Positions 11,817 through 23,201 are shown, numbered from the stretch's first letter. The stretch: 64,000 nucleotides of DNA from Thiomonas bhubaneswarensis (GCF_001418255.1 NZ_LIPV01000004.1:62001-126000), one strand, 5' to 3'. The notes: generated from the sequence alone by a model not told the origin. Numbers and translations are program-made.

Positions 11817-12547
11817 ACATGCGCATGCACCGCAGAATCGCGGCAGCCGCGGGCTGCGCAGTGCTGTGGATGGCATTGGCCAACCTGGGCACAACGTCGG
11901 CCAACGCCGCCACCGCGCAACCGACGCCCGAGCAGGATGCAGCCCGGCGCGCAGCGCTGCAAGACCAGCGGGCCCGTGTACTGGCGCAATACACCGAGAA
12001 ACGCGGCGAATGTCTGAAGCGATTCTTCGTCAACGACTGCCTCGACGCAGCGCGCAAGCAGGAGCGCGCCGCACTCGCGCCCATCGACCAGGAACTGCAG
12101 GACATCGCCATGCGTGGCCGTCTTCGCGCCGCCGAAGAGGAGCTCCGTCGGGTGCAGGCCAACATCGCCGATGCGCAGGCCGGGCAGCCCGATCGCGCGA
12201 CCCTGGAGCGCCAGAGCGCGCAGCGCGAGGCCGATCTCGCACAGCGAGAACGGCAGGCAGCCGAGCATGCGGCCCAAGCCGCAGCGCAGTCGCCTGTTGC
12301 CAGACCTGCAAAGCCGCCGTCGCCGGAGCCTTCCCCGCCAACCCGCCTGTTTCCTGCTCCGGCTTCGCCCCAGGCGGCCAATCCGGCGCAGAGCGCAGCC
12401 GAAGCCGCGCGCGCCCGAGCCGAGTTCGAGGCCAAGCAAAAGGCCTATGTGCAAAAGCAGGCCGAACAGGCGCGGCAGCTGGCCGAAAAGCCTGCGGCGC
12501 CGCCTTTGCCGGTTCCGCCGGCAAGCGCTTCACCGACTTCGCGCTGA
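11813..12547 (+). CDS. Periplasmic coiled-coil protein, function unknown
   Basis: The 244-residue protein has a signal peptide cleaved near residue 33 (after SANA), then a helical, Arg/Glu/Gln-rich domain, and a C-terminal half rich in Ala and Pro. The segment GECLKRFFVNDCLDAARK (about 64-81) has two cysteines that could form a disulfide. I believe I have seen similar segments in hypothetical exported proteins of Burkholderiales, but I cannot give a function. Charge and heptad-like spacing around residues 80-160 suggest a coiled coil. The start codon overlaps the zapE stop (ATGA), pointing to translational coupling. A 166-bp repeat element begins 19 bases after its stop codon. Confidence 0.75.
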   Translation: MNMRMHRRIAAAAGCAVLWMALANLGTTSANAATAQPTPEQDAARRAALQDQRARVLAQYTEKRGECLKRFFVNDCLDAARKQERAALAPIDQELQDIAMRGRLRAAEEELRRVQANIADAQAGQPDRATLERQSAQREADLAQRERQAAEHAAQAAAQSPVARPAKPPSPEPSPPTRLFPAPASPQAANPAQSAAEAARARAEFEAKQKAYVQKQAEQARQLAEKPAAPPLPVPPASASPTSR

Positions 12548-12566
12548 AGCGCGGCAGCCGGTGCCA

Positions 12567-12732
12567 AGGAGCCTGTCGGACTTGAGGATCGCGGGCTGCA
12601 AAATGGTCCTTCGGCGCCCTGCGGCAGCGGCTTTTTGCCCCACAGCTACGGCTATGGGGCTGCAAATCCGCCGCCACATGGCATCCGCATGCCCATTTTT
12701 CGCTTTCCGCGCCCCAAGCCCGACAGGCTCCT
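12567..12732 (+). repeat. 166-bp palindrome-ended repeat, copy A
   Basis: The element begins with AGGAGCCTGTCGG and ends with the exact inverse CCGACAGGCTCCT, a perfect 13-bp terminal inverted repeat. It is 166 bp long and matches copy B (59937-60102), which has the same length. The first 36 bp after the outermost base and an internal 38-bp block (12657-12694) are identical between the copies; the interior between them varies. It fills the gap between the periplasmic coiled-coil gene and the MscS gene. No transposase is encoded, so it looks like a MITE-type or extragenic palindromic repeat. Confidence 0.9.
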
Positions 12733-12782
12733 AGCGGGGTAGCGGCGGGCTACCATGCCCGCCTGTTCATCCCCACAAGCAC

Positions 12783-14165
12783 ATGTTGATCGAATCTCCC
12801 CTCATCGAAGCGTTCCAGCGTCAGACACCGGAACAGTTGCGACTGCAACTGGGCCTGCTGCTCGGCATCGTGGCGTTTGGCGCCTTGTTCGGCACGGCGC
12901 TCGAAAAGCAGATCCGCAATCTGCCGACCTGGAAGGAAGCGTTTCGCGCGAGTTGGCGTTACGGGCTGGGGTTCCCGTTCGTGGCGCTGGTCGCTTTGGT
13001 TCTGGTGCGGCATGGCTCGCCGGTGCTGCTCAAACTGCCCTTGCTCAAGCTGGCCTTGCCGGTACTGGCGGTGCTGCTGCTCGTGCGGCTGGCCAACTCC
13101 GTGTCGCGGCATCGGTTTTCGGGTGATGGCGGTATCCGCTATCTGGTGCGCCTTGTCAGCATCGGCCTCTGGGTGACACTGGCCCTGCATCTGGCCGGCG
13201 TGTTGCCGGAAATCCGTGAAGCGCTCGACGCCCTTTCGATCACGCTGGGCAAGCAGCGACTGTCGGGCTGGACCCTGCTCAAGGGCGTGGCCTCCATCGC
13301 CGTGACGCTGCTGCTGGCGCTGTGGATTTCCTCCATTCTGGAAGCGCGGCTGATGCGTTCGCCGCTGGATGCCAGCCTGCGCCTGGTCTTCACCCGGCTG
13401 ATTCGCTCGGTGGTGCTACTGATCGCCATTCTCACGGCGCTGCAACTGGTCGGCATCGATCTGACCGTGTTGAGCGTCTTCGGTGGCGCTCTCGGCGTGG
13501 GCTTGGGGCTGGGTCTGCAGAAAATTGCCGCGAACTACGTATCGGGCTTTGTCATCCTTCTCGAGCGCAGTCTGCGCGTGGGCGACAACGTGCGAGTGGA
13601 GACGTTTCAGGGCCAGATCATCGACATCAAGACCCGCTACACGCTTGTGCGCAGCGCGGGGGGGACGGATTCCATCGTTCCCAACGAGATGCTGATCGCC
13701 AACCGCATCGAAAACCTCTCCTACAACGACCCCAATGTCTGGCTTTCGACCACCGTCGGGGTGTCGTACGACACCGATATCGAACAGGCGCTGGCGCTGA
13801 TCAAGGAAGCGGTACTGTCGGTGCCCCGCGTGCTGCACAGCCCGGGGCCGAGCGCCGTGCTCGACAGCTTCGGCGACAGCGCGCTCAACATCACCGCAGG
13901 CTTCTGGATCGCCGACCCCGAAAACGGCACGCTGGGCGTGCGCGGCCAGGTCAATCTGGCGATCTGGCACACCCTCAAGCAGCACGGCATCGACATTCCC
14001 TTCCCGCAGCGTGTGGTGCAATGGGCCGAGGGGCACAAACCGCAGATCGCGCTTCCGGATCAGGACCGCCAGGAGAGGGCCGTTGATCAACAGGGCAAGA
14101 CGACGAGTCCGCCTCGTTCGCGCGCGCCGAGCGAAGCATCTGCCGCGCCCGACAGCGGCGACTGA
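12783..14165 (+). CDS. MscS-family mechanosensitive ion channel
   Basis: The 460-residue inner-membrane protein has about five to six hydrophobic helices in the first 240 residues. They are followed by the MscS pore helix and beta domain, with VFGGALGVGLGLGLQKIAAN and FVILLERSLRVGDNVRVE as the hallmark motifs near residues 235-275. SIVPNEMLIANRIENLS in the beta domain is typical as well. Such channels open on membrane tension and release solutes during osmotic downshock. It is longer than the minimal MscS (286 residues) because of extra N-terminal helices, so it belongs to the mid-size YbdG/YnaI-like group. The C-terminal 40 residues are hydrophilic. It starts 50 bases after repeat copy A and precedes the acyl-CoA ligase gene by 60 bases. 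Confidence 0.92.
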   Translation: MLIESPLIEAFQRQTPEQLRLQLGLLLGIVAFGALFGTALEKQIRNLPTWKEAFRASWRYGLGFPFVALVALVLVRHGSPVLLKLPLLKLALPVLAVLLLVRLANSVSRHRFSGDGGIRYLVRLVSIGLWVTLALHLAGVLPEIREALDALSITLGKQRLSGWTLLKGVASIAVTLLLALWISSILEARLMRSPLDASLRLVFTRLIRSVVLLIAILTALQLVGIDLTVLSVFGGALGVGLGLGLQKIAANYVSGFVILLERSLRVGDNVRVETFQGQIIDIKTRYTLVRSAGGTDSIVPNEMLIANRIENLSYNDPNVWLSTTVGVSYDTDIEQALALIKEAVLSVPRVLHSPGPSAVLDSFGDSALNITAGFWIADPENGTLGVRGQVNLAIWHTLKQHGIDIPFPQRVVQWAEGHKPQIALPDQDRQERAVDQQGKTTSPPRSRAPSEASAAPDSGD

Positions 14166-14225
14166 GCGCAAGTGCGTCGTAAGCCGGGGACGGCACCATG
14201 CGGACAGGACCACAGGAGACACCCC

Positions 14226-15869
14226 ATGCAAGACGCCGATCTGGTTCCCAACGCGGCCAATCATGCCCCGCTCACGCCGTTGCTGTTTCTCGATCGGGCG
14301 GCGGATGTGTACCCCGAGCGCCTCGCCGTGCATCACGGCAGTCTGCGCCGCAACTGGCGTGACACTCGCATCCGGTGCCGCCAATTGGCCAGCGCTCTGA
14401 CACGCCGCGGGCTGCAGCGGGGCGAAGTGGTGGCCGTGATGTTGCCCAACGTGCCCGCGATGGTGGAAGCTCACTTCGGCGTGCCCATGGCCGGGCTGGT
14501 GCTCAATACGCTCAACACCCGCCTGGACGCGGAGTCGCTGGGCTACATGTTGTCCTACGGCGGCGCTAGGGCGGTGCTGGTCGACCCGGAGGTGGGCGCG
14601 GTAATGCGCGAGGCGATCGCCATCGCCGTGGACCAGGGGCTGCCGCATCCCTTGGTCGTGGATGTGCCCGATCCCGAGTTCGTGCCGCACGGCCAGGGCA
14701 TCGGCAGTATGGACTACGAGACCCTGCTTGCCGAAGGTGACGCGACCGATGCACTGCCCGACGTGTCCGACGAGTGGGACTCGATTGCGCTGAACTACAC
14801 CTCGGGCACCACGGGCCGGCCCAAGGGCGTGGTGTATTCCCACCGCGGTGCCTATGCGAACGCCGTGTCCAACATTCTCGAATGGGATATGCCCAAGCAT
14901 CCGGTTTATTTGTGGACACTGCCGATGTTTCACTGCAATGGCTGGTGCTTTCCCTGGACGGTCGCGGCGCGTGCGGGTGTGAACGTCTGCCTGCGCAAGG
15001 TGGAGGCGGCGGCCATCTTCGACCGGATTCGCGGCGCCAGCGTCACCCACTACTGCGGCGCACCCATCGTCCACGGGCTGCTGGTCAACGCACCGGCGGA
15101 ACTGAAGACAGGCATCGGCCACACCGTGCGTGCCATGGTGGCCGGCGCGGCGCCCCCTGCGGCGCTGATCGAAGGTCTGGAGGCGATGGGTTTTGACCTG
15201 ACGCACGTCTACGGCCTCACCGAGGTCTACGGTCCGGCCACGGCCTGCGCCAAGCAGGCCGACTGGGAGACACTGCCGCTGCCCGAACGCGCCAGGCTCA
15301 ACGCCCGCCAGGGCGTGCGTTACCACCTGCAAAACGCTGCGACCGTACGTGATCGGGCGACGCTGGAGGAGGTGCCGCACGACGGCGAGACCATGGGCGA
15401 GATCATGTTCCGCGGCAACATCATGATGAAAGGTTACCTGGGCGACGCCGAGGCCACCGCTCAAGCCTTCGCCGGTGGCTGGTTCCACACCGGCGATTTG
15501 GCCGTGGTGGACCCGGACGGCTACATCAAGATCAAGGATCGCAGCAAGGACATCATCATCTCCGGCGGGGAGAACATCTCCAGCATCGAGGTGGAGGACG
15601 TGCTGTACCGCCATCCGGCCGTCATGCTGGCCGCCGTGGTGGCCATGCCCGACCCCAAATGGGGCGAGACACCTTGCGCCTTCATCGAGCTCAAGGCAGG
15701 CGCCACGACGACTGCCGAGGACATCACCGCGTTTTGTAAACAGCATCTTGCCGGATTCAAGGTGCCACGGAAGGTGGTGTTCGTCGAGTTGCCGAAGACA
15801 TCCACTGGCAAAATCCAGAAGTTCGCACTACGTCAGCAGGCGCGCTCCCGCGAGGCGATCGATCGCTGA
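14226..15869 (+). CDS. AMP-dependent fatty-acyl-CoA ligase (AlkK-like)
   Basis: The 547-residue adenylate-forming enzyme activates a carboxylic acid, probably a medium- or long-chain fatty acid, to its CoA thioester. The nucleotide motif YTSGTTGRPKGVVYSHRG (about residues 189-206) is intact. YGLTEVYGP near 335 is the A5 motif, and GWFHTGDLAVVDPDGYIKIK with the following DRSKDIIISGGENIS is the hinge region. The catalytic lysine lies in KTSTGKIQKF near the C-terminus. Length and motif style resemble the AlkK group. I chose ATG 14226, which has CAGGAGAC upstream. The gene precedes etfBA and an acyl-CoA dehydrogenase, which supports a role in fatty-acid oxidation. The true substrate is unknown. 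Confidence 0.9.
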   Translation: MQDADLVPNAANHAPLTPLLFLDRAADVYPERLAVHHGSLRRNWRDTRIRCRQLASALTRRGLQRGEVVAVMLPNVPAMVEAHFGVPMAGLVLNTLNTRLDAESLGYMLSYGGARAVLVDPEVGAVMREAIAIAVDQGLPHPLVVDVPDPEFVPHGQGIGSMDYETLLAEGDATDALPDVSDEWDSIALNYTSGTTGRPKGVVYSHRGAYANAVSNILEWDMPKHPVYLWTLPMFHCNGWCFPWTVAARAGVNVCLRKVEAAAIFDRIRGASVTHYCGAPIVHGLLVNAPAELKTGIGHTVRAMVAGAAPPAALIEGLEAMGFDLTHVYGLTEVYGPATACAKQADWETLPLPERARLNARQGVRYHLQNAATVRDRATLEEVPHDGETMGEIMFRGNIMMKGYLGDAEATAQAFAGGWFHTGDLAVVDPDGYIKIKDRSKDIIISGGENISSIEVEDVLYRHPAVMLAAVVAMPDPKWGETPCAFIELKAGATTTAEDITAFCKQHLAGFKVPRKVVFVELPKTSTGKIQKFALRQQARSREAIDR

Positions 15870-15901
15870 TTTGGCACCCCGCGGCGATACGGGGTTTGGG
15901 C

Positions 15902-15951
15902 TTGATCGCCCCGACCCCAAGTCGCTACACTGCAAAAAAGAACGGTCGTTC
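15902..15951 (+). promoter_or_regulatory. Candidate etfBA promoter with TetR-like operator
   Basis: TTGATC (15902-15907) and TACACT (15926-15931) are separated by 18 bases. About nine bases after the -10 lies GAACG-GT-CGTTC (15940-15951), a 5-bp inverted repeat placed over the expected transcription start, where a repressor would act. Its form resembles operators of TetR-family regulators of fatty-acid catabolism. It lies 78 bases before etfB. This is inference from pattern and context. Confidence 0.45.
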
Positions 15952-16028
15952 GAATTTTTGACGGCGCTGGCCGGGCAGGTGCAGCGCCCAGGCCATATGG
16001 GCCCGAACATCCATCACAGGAGCACAGC

Positions 16029-16778
16029 ATGAAGGTATTGGTCGCGGTCAAGCGCGTGGTCGATTACAACGTCAAGATTCGGGTCAAGTCCGACGGCAGC
16101 GGGGTCGATAACGCTGGCGTGAAAATGAGCATGAACCCTTTTGACGAAATCGCGGTGGAAGAGGCTGTGCGCCTCAAGGAGCACGGCAAGGTCGCAGAAA
16201 TCGTTGCGGTGAGCTGCGGTGTCGCGGCCTGCGGCGAGACGCTGCGCACCGCCATGGCGATTGGCGCAGACCGTGCCGTGCTGGTCGAGACCGAGGCCGA
16301 GCTTCAACCCTTGGCGGTGGCCAAGCTACTCAAGGCCGTGGTCGAGAAAGAGGGCGTTCAACTGGTCATCATGGGCAAGCAGGCCATCGATGACGACGCC
16401 AATCAGACCGGGCAGATGCTGGCCGCACTGCTGGGCTGGTCGCAGGCCACCTTTGCCTCCAAGGTCGAGATCGACGACACCCAGGCCAAGGTCACGCGCG
16501 AGGTGGACGGCGGGCTGGAGACGATTGCGGTCAAGCTGCCCGCGGTCATCACCACCGATCTGCGCCTGAACGAGCCCCGCTACGTCACCCTGCCCAACAT
16601 CATGAAGGCGAAGAAAAAGCCGCTCGATACCCTCAAGCCCGAGGAACTGGGTGTGGACGTAAGCCCGCGGCTCAAGACGCTGAAAGTCGCCGAGCCGCCC
16701 AAGCGCGGTGCTGGCGTGAAGGTGCCCGACGTGGCCACGCTGGTCGCCCGCCTGAAAACCGAAGCCAAGGTCATCTGA
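16029..16778 (+). CDS. etfB: Electron transfer flavoprotein beta subunit
   Basis: The 249-residue subunit pairs with EtfA to carry electrons from acyl-CoA dehydrogenases to ETF:quinone oxidoreductase. It starts [20 protein letters not shown], the canonical EtfB beginning, and contains [19 protein letters not shown] and [22 protein letters not shown], the AMP-binding and family signature regions. [31 protein letters not shown] is the recognition-loop region near residue 160-190; this loop includes the leucine that contacts partner dehydrogenases. CACAGGAGCACAGC provides the ribosome-binding site. etfA follows after 31 bases, so the two are surely one operon. A putative operator lies upstream. 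Confidence 0.97.
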   Translation: MKVLVAVKRVVDYNVKIRVKSDGSGVDNAGVKMSMNPFDEIAVEEAVRLKEHGKVAEIVAVSCGVAACGETLRTAMAIGADRAVLVETEAELQPLAVAKLLKAVVEKEGVQLVIMGKQAIDDDANQTGQMLAALLGWSQATFASKVEIDDTQAKVTREVDGGLETIAVKLPAVITTDLRLNEPRYVTLPNIMKAKKKPLDTLKPEELGVDVSPRLKTLKVAEPPKRGAGVKVPDVATLVARLKTEAKVI

Positions 16779-16809
16779 ACCGCAGACCCTAACATTCAAG
16801 GACAATGCC

Positions 16810-17742
16810 ATGACCGCTCTCGTCGTCGCTGAACACGATCAAAACGGGCTCAAGCCCTCCACCCTCAACACCGTTGCCGCAGCTCTGATGTGCAACCCGC
16901 AGGTGCATGTGCTCGTCGCGGGCCACAACTGCGACGGCGCGGCGCAGGCTGCGGCCCAGGCCTTCGGCGTGAGCAAGGTGCTCTACGCCGACGCGCCGCA
17001 ACTGGCCGACGGGCTGGCCGAAACCACGGCGGCACAGGTGTTGGCGCTGGCGCCGTCGTACACCCACATCCTGGCGCCGGCAACGGCCTTCGGCAAGAAC
17101 ATCGCGCCACGCGTGGCGGCTCTGCTCGATGTGGCCCAGGTGTCCGACATCATTCATGTGCACGGACCCGACACCTTCGACCGCCCCATCTACGCTGGCA
17201 ATGCCATTGCCACGGTGCAGAGCAGCGACAAGACGCTGGTCATCACGGTGCGCACCACGGGCTTCGACCCCGTGGCCGCGAGCGGTGGAAGCGCGGAGAT
17301 CGTCAAGGTCGATGCCGTCGGCGACGCCGGCCTGTCCAGCCTGGTCGGGCGCGAAACCACCAAGAGCGAGCGGCCGGAGCTCACTGCGGCCAAGATCGTC
17401 GTCTCCGGCGGGCGCGGTCTGGGCAGCAAGGAAAACTTCGAGGCGGTGATGACCCCGCTGGCCGACAAGCTCGGCGCGGCGATGGGCGCCAGCCGTGCCG
17501 CAGTGGACGCGGGCTACGCGCCGAACGACTGGCAGGTCGGCCAGACCGGCAAGATCGTCGCGCCGCAGCTCTATGTGGCCGTGGGCATTTCCGGCGCCAT
17601 CCAGCATCTGGCCGGTATGAAGGACAGCAAGGTCATTGTCGCCATCAACAAGGATGAAGAAGCGCCGATTTTCGGCGTGGCCGATTACGGGCTGGTGGCC
17701 GACCTGTTCACCGCCGTGCCCGAGATGGTCAAGCAAATCTGA
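16810..17742 (+). CDS. etfA: Electron transfer flavoprotein alpha subunit
   Basis: The 310-residue subunit binds FAD. The C-terminal FAD-binding region shows [20 protein letters not shown], then [20 protein letters not shown] and [20 protein letters not shown], the conserved signature with the Arg and Ser/Thr that contact the flavin. The final segment [21 protein letters not shown] closes the FAD site. The start [20 protein letters not shown] matches the family. The length is normal. It is 31 bases after etfB and 78 bases before the acyl-CoA dehydrogenase; a short hairpin (GGCTGC-TCTA-GCAGCC, 17775-17790) lies in that gap without a T run, so it may moderate rather than end transcription. Confidence 0.97.
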   Translation: MTALVVAEHDQNGLKPSTLNTVAAALMCNPQVHVLVAGHNCDGAAQAAAQAFGVSKVLYADAPQLADGLAETTAAQVLALAPSYTHILAPATAFGKNIAPRVAALLDVAQVSDIIHVHGPDTFDRPIYAGNAIATVQSSDKTLVITVRTTGFDPVAASGGSAEIVKVDAVGDAGLSSLVGRETTKSERPELTAAKIVVSGGRGLGSKENFEAVMTPLADKLGAAMGASRAAVDAGYAPNDWQVGQTGKIVAPQLYVAVGISGAIQHLAGMKDSKVIVAINKDEEAPIFGVADYGLVADLFTAVPEMVKQI

Positions 17743-17820
17743 CGAGCGCCCCTGGCCCGTTCACGTTTTACAGAGGCTGCTCTAGCAGCCCGTATTCCAA
17801 AGCCTCAACCGGAGACTCGC

Positions 17821-19605
17821 ATGAGCTACACCGCCCCGATTCGCGACATGATGTTCGACCTCGAACATCTCGCAGGACTGGAGTCCATCTCCAGACTTCC
17901 GGGCTTCGAGGACGCCACCCCCGACACGGCGGCAGCGGTGCTCGAAGAGTGCGGCAAGTTCAACCGCGATGTGGTCGCCCCGCTCAACCGCGAGGGCGAC
18001 CTCAGGCCGAGCACCTGGGCCGATGGCAAGGTGACGACCACGCCGGGATTCAGGCAGGCATTCCGCCAGTTTGCCGAAGCCGGGTGGCAGGGGCTGTCGC
18101 ATCCGGCCGATTTTGGCGGCCAGGGTCTGCCCAAGAGTCTTTCTGCGGCCTGTACCGAAATGCTCAACAGCGCGAACCTGAGTTTCGCCCTGTGCCCCTT
18201 GCTGTCCGACGGCGCCATCGAGGCGCTGCTCACTGCAGGCACGGATGACCAGAAGCAGCGCTTCATTCCCAGACTGATCTCCGGCGAGTGGACCGGCACC
18301 ATGAATCTCACCGAGCCGCAGGCGGGCTCGGATCTGGCGCTGGTGCGAAGCCGCGCCGAACCGCAGGGCGACGGCACCTACCGCATCTTCGGGCAGAAGA
18401 TTTACATCACCTACGGCGAGCATGACATGGCGGACAACATCGTCCATCTGGTGCTCGCCCGCCTGCCCGACGCGCCGCCAGGGGTGAAGGGCATTTCGCT
18501 GTTCATCGTGCCCAAGGTGCTTGAGGACGGGCGGCGCAACGACGTGTGGTGCGCCTCCATCGAACACAAGCTGGGCATCAAGGCCAGCCCGACCGCGGTG
18601 CTGGTCTATGGCGACGGCAAAGGCGAGGTTGGGCCGGGCGCCATCGGCGAGCTGATCGGCGAGGCCAATCGCGGCCTCGAGTACATGTTCATCATGATGA
18701 ACGCTGCCCGCTTCGCCGTGGGACTGCAGGGCATCGCGGTGGCCGAGCGCGCCTACCAGCAGGCCGCTGCCTACGCGAAAGACCGGGTGCAGTCGCGCCC
18801 GGTGGATGGCAGCGCCGCTCAGGCCGTGACCATCGTCCACCACCCCGATGTGCGCCGCATGCTCATGACCATGCGCGCGCTCACCGAAGGCAGCCGCGCC
18901 CTGGCGCTGGTGGCGGCCAGCCTGCACGACGTGGGCCACGCTCATCCGGATGCAGGCCAGCGTGCCGCGCACCAGGCGGCTTACGAGTTTCTGGTTCCGC
19001 TGGTCAAGGGCTACTCCACCGAGATGAGCATCGAGGTGGCCAGCCTGGGCGTGCAGGTGCATGGCGGCATGGGTTTCATCGAGGAAACGGGGGCTGCTCA
19101 GTATTACCGCGACGCCCGCATTCTCACCATTTACGAAGGCACGACGGCGATCCAGGCCAACGATCTGGTGGGACGCAAGACCCTACGGGACGGCGGCCAG
19201 TTGGCGCTGCAGTTCGCGGCTCGCGTGGCCAAGACCGAAGCCGCGCTGCTGGCCACGGGCGACGCGCAGGCGCAGACCATGGCAGGACAACTCGCGGCGG
19301 CTCGCGCGGCCTTCGAGGCGGTGGTGCGCTTCGTGGTGGAAAACGGCAAGGCCAACCCCAACGCCGCCTTCGCGGGCAGCGTGCCCTACCTGATGCTGGC
19401 GGGCAACCTGCTGGCCGGATGGCAGATGGGGCAGAGCTGGCTGGCAACGGCCGAGCTACCCGCCGACGATGCCGCCTTCGCCAGCGCCAAGCGGGCGACG
19501 GCAGCGTTCTATTGCGCCCACATCCTGCCGCGCTGCGGCGCGCTGCGCGATGCGGTGCTGGGCGGTGCCGACAGCGTGATGGCCTTGCCGGTGGAGGCTT
19601 TCTGA
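17821..19605 (+). CDS. Acyl-CoA dehydrogenase, large form with extra C-terminal domain
   Basis: The 594-residue flavoenzyme introduces the alpha-beta double bond in acyl-CoA and reduces EtfAB. It has the N-terminal helical domain, the middle beta domain with MNLTEPQAGSDL (FAD contact) near residue 160, and the C-terminal helical domain with the active-site region ILTIYEGTTAIQANDLVGRK near residue 436; the glutamate of YEGT is the expected catalytic base. About 120 further residues form the acyl-CoA dehydrogenase C-terminal extension found in the roughly 600-residue group, which includes DmdC-like and long-chain enzymes. The location directly after etfBA supports electron flow to that ETF. Chain-length preference cannot be deduced. 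Confidence 0.93.
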   Translation: MSYTAPIRDMMFDLEHLAGLESISRLPGFEDATPDTAAAVLEECGKFNRDVVAPLNREGDLRPSTWADGKVTTTPGFRQAFRQFAEAGWQGLSHPADFGGQGLPKSLSAACTEMLNSANLSFALCPLLSDGAIEALLTAGTDDQKQRFIPRLISGEWTGTMNLTEPQAGSDLALVRSRAEPQGDGTYRIFGQKIYITYGEHDMADNIVHLVLARLPDAPPGVKGISLFIVPKVLEDGRRNDVWCASIEHKLGIKASPTAVLVYGDGKGEVGPGAIGELIGEANRGLEYMFIMMNAARFAVGLQGIAVAERAYQQAAAYAKDRVQSRPVDGSAAQAVTIVHHPDVRRMLMTMRALTEGSRALALVAASLHDVGHAHPDAGQRAAHQAAYEFLVPLVKGYSTEMSIEVASLGVQVHGGMGFIEETGAAQYYRDARILTIYEGTTAIQANDLVGRKTLRDGGQLALQFAARVAKTEAALLATGDAQAQTMAGQLAAARAAFEAVVRFVVENGKANPNAAFAGSVPYLMLAGNLLAGWQMGQSWLATAELPADDAAFASAKRATAAFYCAHILPRCGALRDAVLGGADSVMALPVEAF

Positions 19606-19606
19606 G

Positions 19607-20566
19607 ATGGCTCTGCCCTCCATCCTTTCCAAGCTCCGGCTGCCGGTCATTGGTTCACCGCTGTTCATCATCTCCAACCCCAAACTGGTCATCGCCCAGT
19701 GCACCGCAGGCATCGTCGGCAGTTTTCCGGCACTGAACGCGCGTCCGGCTTCGCAGCTCGACGAATGGCTCGCGGAAATCACCGAGGCGCTGGCGGCCTG
19801 GAACGCGGCTCACCCCGATCAACCTGCGGCGCCGTTCGCGGTGAATCAGATCGTCCACCGCAGCAACGACCGGCTGGAGCAGGACATGATGCTCTGCGCC
19901 AAATACAAGGTGCCCATCGTCATCACCTCGCTCGGCGCCCGGCCCGAGGTGAATCAGGGCGTGCACGGTTGGGGCGGCATCGTGTTGCACGACGTGATCA
20001 ACCAGACCTTCGCGCACAAGGCGGTGGAAAAGGGCGCGGACGGCCTCATCCTCGTTGCCGCAGGTGCGGGCGGGCATGCGGGCACGCAGTCTCCTTTCGC
20101 ACTGGTGCAGGAGACGCGGCAGTGGTTCGACGGGCCTCTCGTGCTCTCGGGGGCCATCGCCCGCGGCGACTCCGTGCTTGCGGCGCAGGCCATGGGGGCC
20201 GATCTGGCCTACATCGGCAGCGCCTTCATCGCCACCGACGAAGCGCGCGCGGTCGATGCCTACAAGCAGATGGTCGTGTCCAGCAGCGCGCAGGACATCG
20301 TCTATTCCAGCCTGTTCACGGGCGTGCATGGCAACTACCTGCGTGGTTCCATAGCGGCATCGGGCATGGACCCCGACCATCTCCCCGAGGGCGATCCGAC
20401 CAAGATGGATTTCGCCGCGGCCATCGGCGGGGCCAAGGCGTGGAAGGACATCTGGGGCTGCGGCCAGGGCATCGGTGCGGTGCGCAAGGTGCAGGGTGCG
20501 GCGGCGCTGGTGGCGCAGTTGGCCGACGAATACCACGCCGCACGCGCGCGCCTGTGCGGCGGCTGA
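19607..20566 (+). CDS. Nitronate monooxygenase / 2-nitropropane dioxygenase-like FMN protein
   Basis: The 319-residue TIM-barrel flavoprotein starts MALPSILSKLRLPVIGSPLFIISNP, typical of the NPD family. It continues with VNQIVHRSNDRLEQD, LILVAAGAGGHAGTQSPFALV near residue 145 (phosphate and FMN-binding glycine motif with the conserved histidine of the GGHAG group) and GADLAYIGSAFIATDEA near residue 200. Enzymes of this family oxidise nitronates, while relatives act as enoyl-reductase-like proteins. It starts one base after the acyl-CoA dehydrogenase stop, so it is translationally linked with the fatty-acid cluster; a role in handling acyl-CoA by-products is possible, but only by context. Confidence 0.85.
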   Translation: MALPSILSKLRLPVIGSPLFIISNPKLVIAQCTAGIVGSFPALNARPASQLDEWLAEITEALAAWNAAHPDQPAAPFAVNQIVHRSNDRLEQDMMLCAKYKVPIVITSLGARPEVNQGVHGWGGIVLHDVINQTFAHKAVEKGADGLILVAAGAGGHAGTQSPFALVQETRQWFDGPLVLSGAIARGDSVLAAQAMGADLAYIGSAFIATDEARAVDAYKQMVVSSSAQDIVYSSLFTGVHGNYLRGSIAASGMDPDHLPEGDPTKMDFAAAIGGAKAWKDIWGCGQGIGAVRKVQGAAALVAQLADEYHAARARLCGG

Positions 20567-20919
20567 AAGACGCCTATAGTTGGATCGGCACCACAACGGG
20601 AGAGGCAGCATGCGCGCACGTCGCCACCACCATCATCAAGACCTGCCCGCAGCCACGAAGCCCGCCAACGCCATGCGGCTGGCTGCGGCGAAGACCTTTG
20701 CCGAGTTCTATCCGCTCTATCTCGCCGAGCACCGCGATCCGCGCAACCGCAGGCTGCATTTCATAGGCTCGACGCTGGCGCTGATCTGCCTGTTTTTCCT
20801 GGTGTTCACGGGCAACCTCTGGTGGTTGCCTGCGGCCGTCGTGTGCGGTTACGCCTTCGCCTGGGTCGGGCATTTTTTCGTCGAACGCAACCGGCCCGCC
20901 ACCTTCAAGCGCCCGCTGT

Positions 20920-22802
<1,883 letters not shown>

Positions 22803-22814
22803 AACGTGCCCACG

Positions 22815-23201
22815 ATGAGCGGCCCCACTCCTTTTTCATCGGCTGCCTGGCAGCATCTCTGGCATCGTGGCGCGGTGCTCTGTCTGCTCGCGCTCATTCT
22901 GCTCAGCGTGCTTTGGGAGATGTGGGTCGCGCCGCTTCATCCAGGGGGTTCGCTGCTGGTGCTCAAGGTCTTGCCCCTGCTGCCCGCCGTGCCCGGCGTG
23001 TTGCGCGGGCGGCCCTCGACCTTTCGCTGGCTCAGCCTTCTGCTGTGGTTTTACGCGGCCGAGGGCATCACCCGCGCATTGACCGATCCCAGCGCCGCTT
23101 CTCGCGGTCTGGGCTGGATCGAGCTTCTGCTCGCCTTGCTGTTGTTCGTCTGCATTGCAGGCTTTTTGCGCACGGGGGCGGCTCGCCATGTTGCCCCTTG
23201 A
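22815..23201 (+). CDS. DUF2069 small integral membrane protein
   Basis: The protein of about 128 residues has four hydrophobic helices: around CLLALILLSVLWEMW, LLVLKVLPLLPAVPGVL, FRWLSLLLWFYAAEGI and IELLLALLLFVCIAGFL. The pattern with LKVLPLLPALPGLL and FYFxEG matches DUF2069 proteins, which commonly follow wrbA in betaproteobacteria. Function is unknown. The start could be ATG 22815 or GTG 22806; no clear ribosome-binding site decides. It follows wrbA by 12 bases and overlaps the next gene by 14 bases, so it is in a three-gene operon. Confidence 0.8.
   Translation: MSGPTPFSSAAWQHLWHRGAVLCLLALILLSVLWEMWVAPLHPGGSLLVLKVLPLLPAVPGVLRGRPSTFRWLSLLLWFYAAEGITRALTDPSAASRGLGWIELLLALLLFVCIAGFLRTGAARHVAP

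Noticed and set aside
13416-15746. Minus-strand open frame of 776 codons opposite the MscS and acyl-CoA ligase genes
   Set aside because: It spans two well-supported genes antisense and shows only low-complexity His/Arg/Gly-rich translation.
17775-17790. Hairpin between etfA and the acyl-CoA dehydrogenase gene considered as terminator
   Set aside because: The stem is only six pairs and no T run follows; kept as a remark in the etfA entry.
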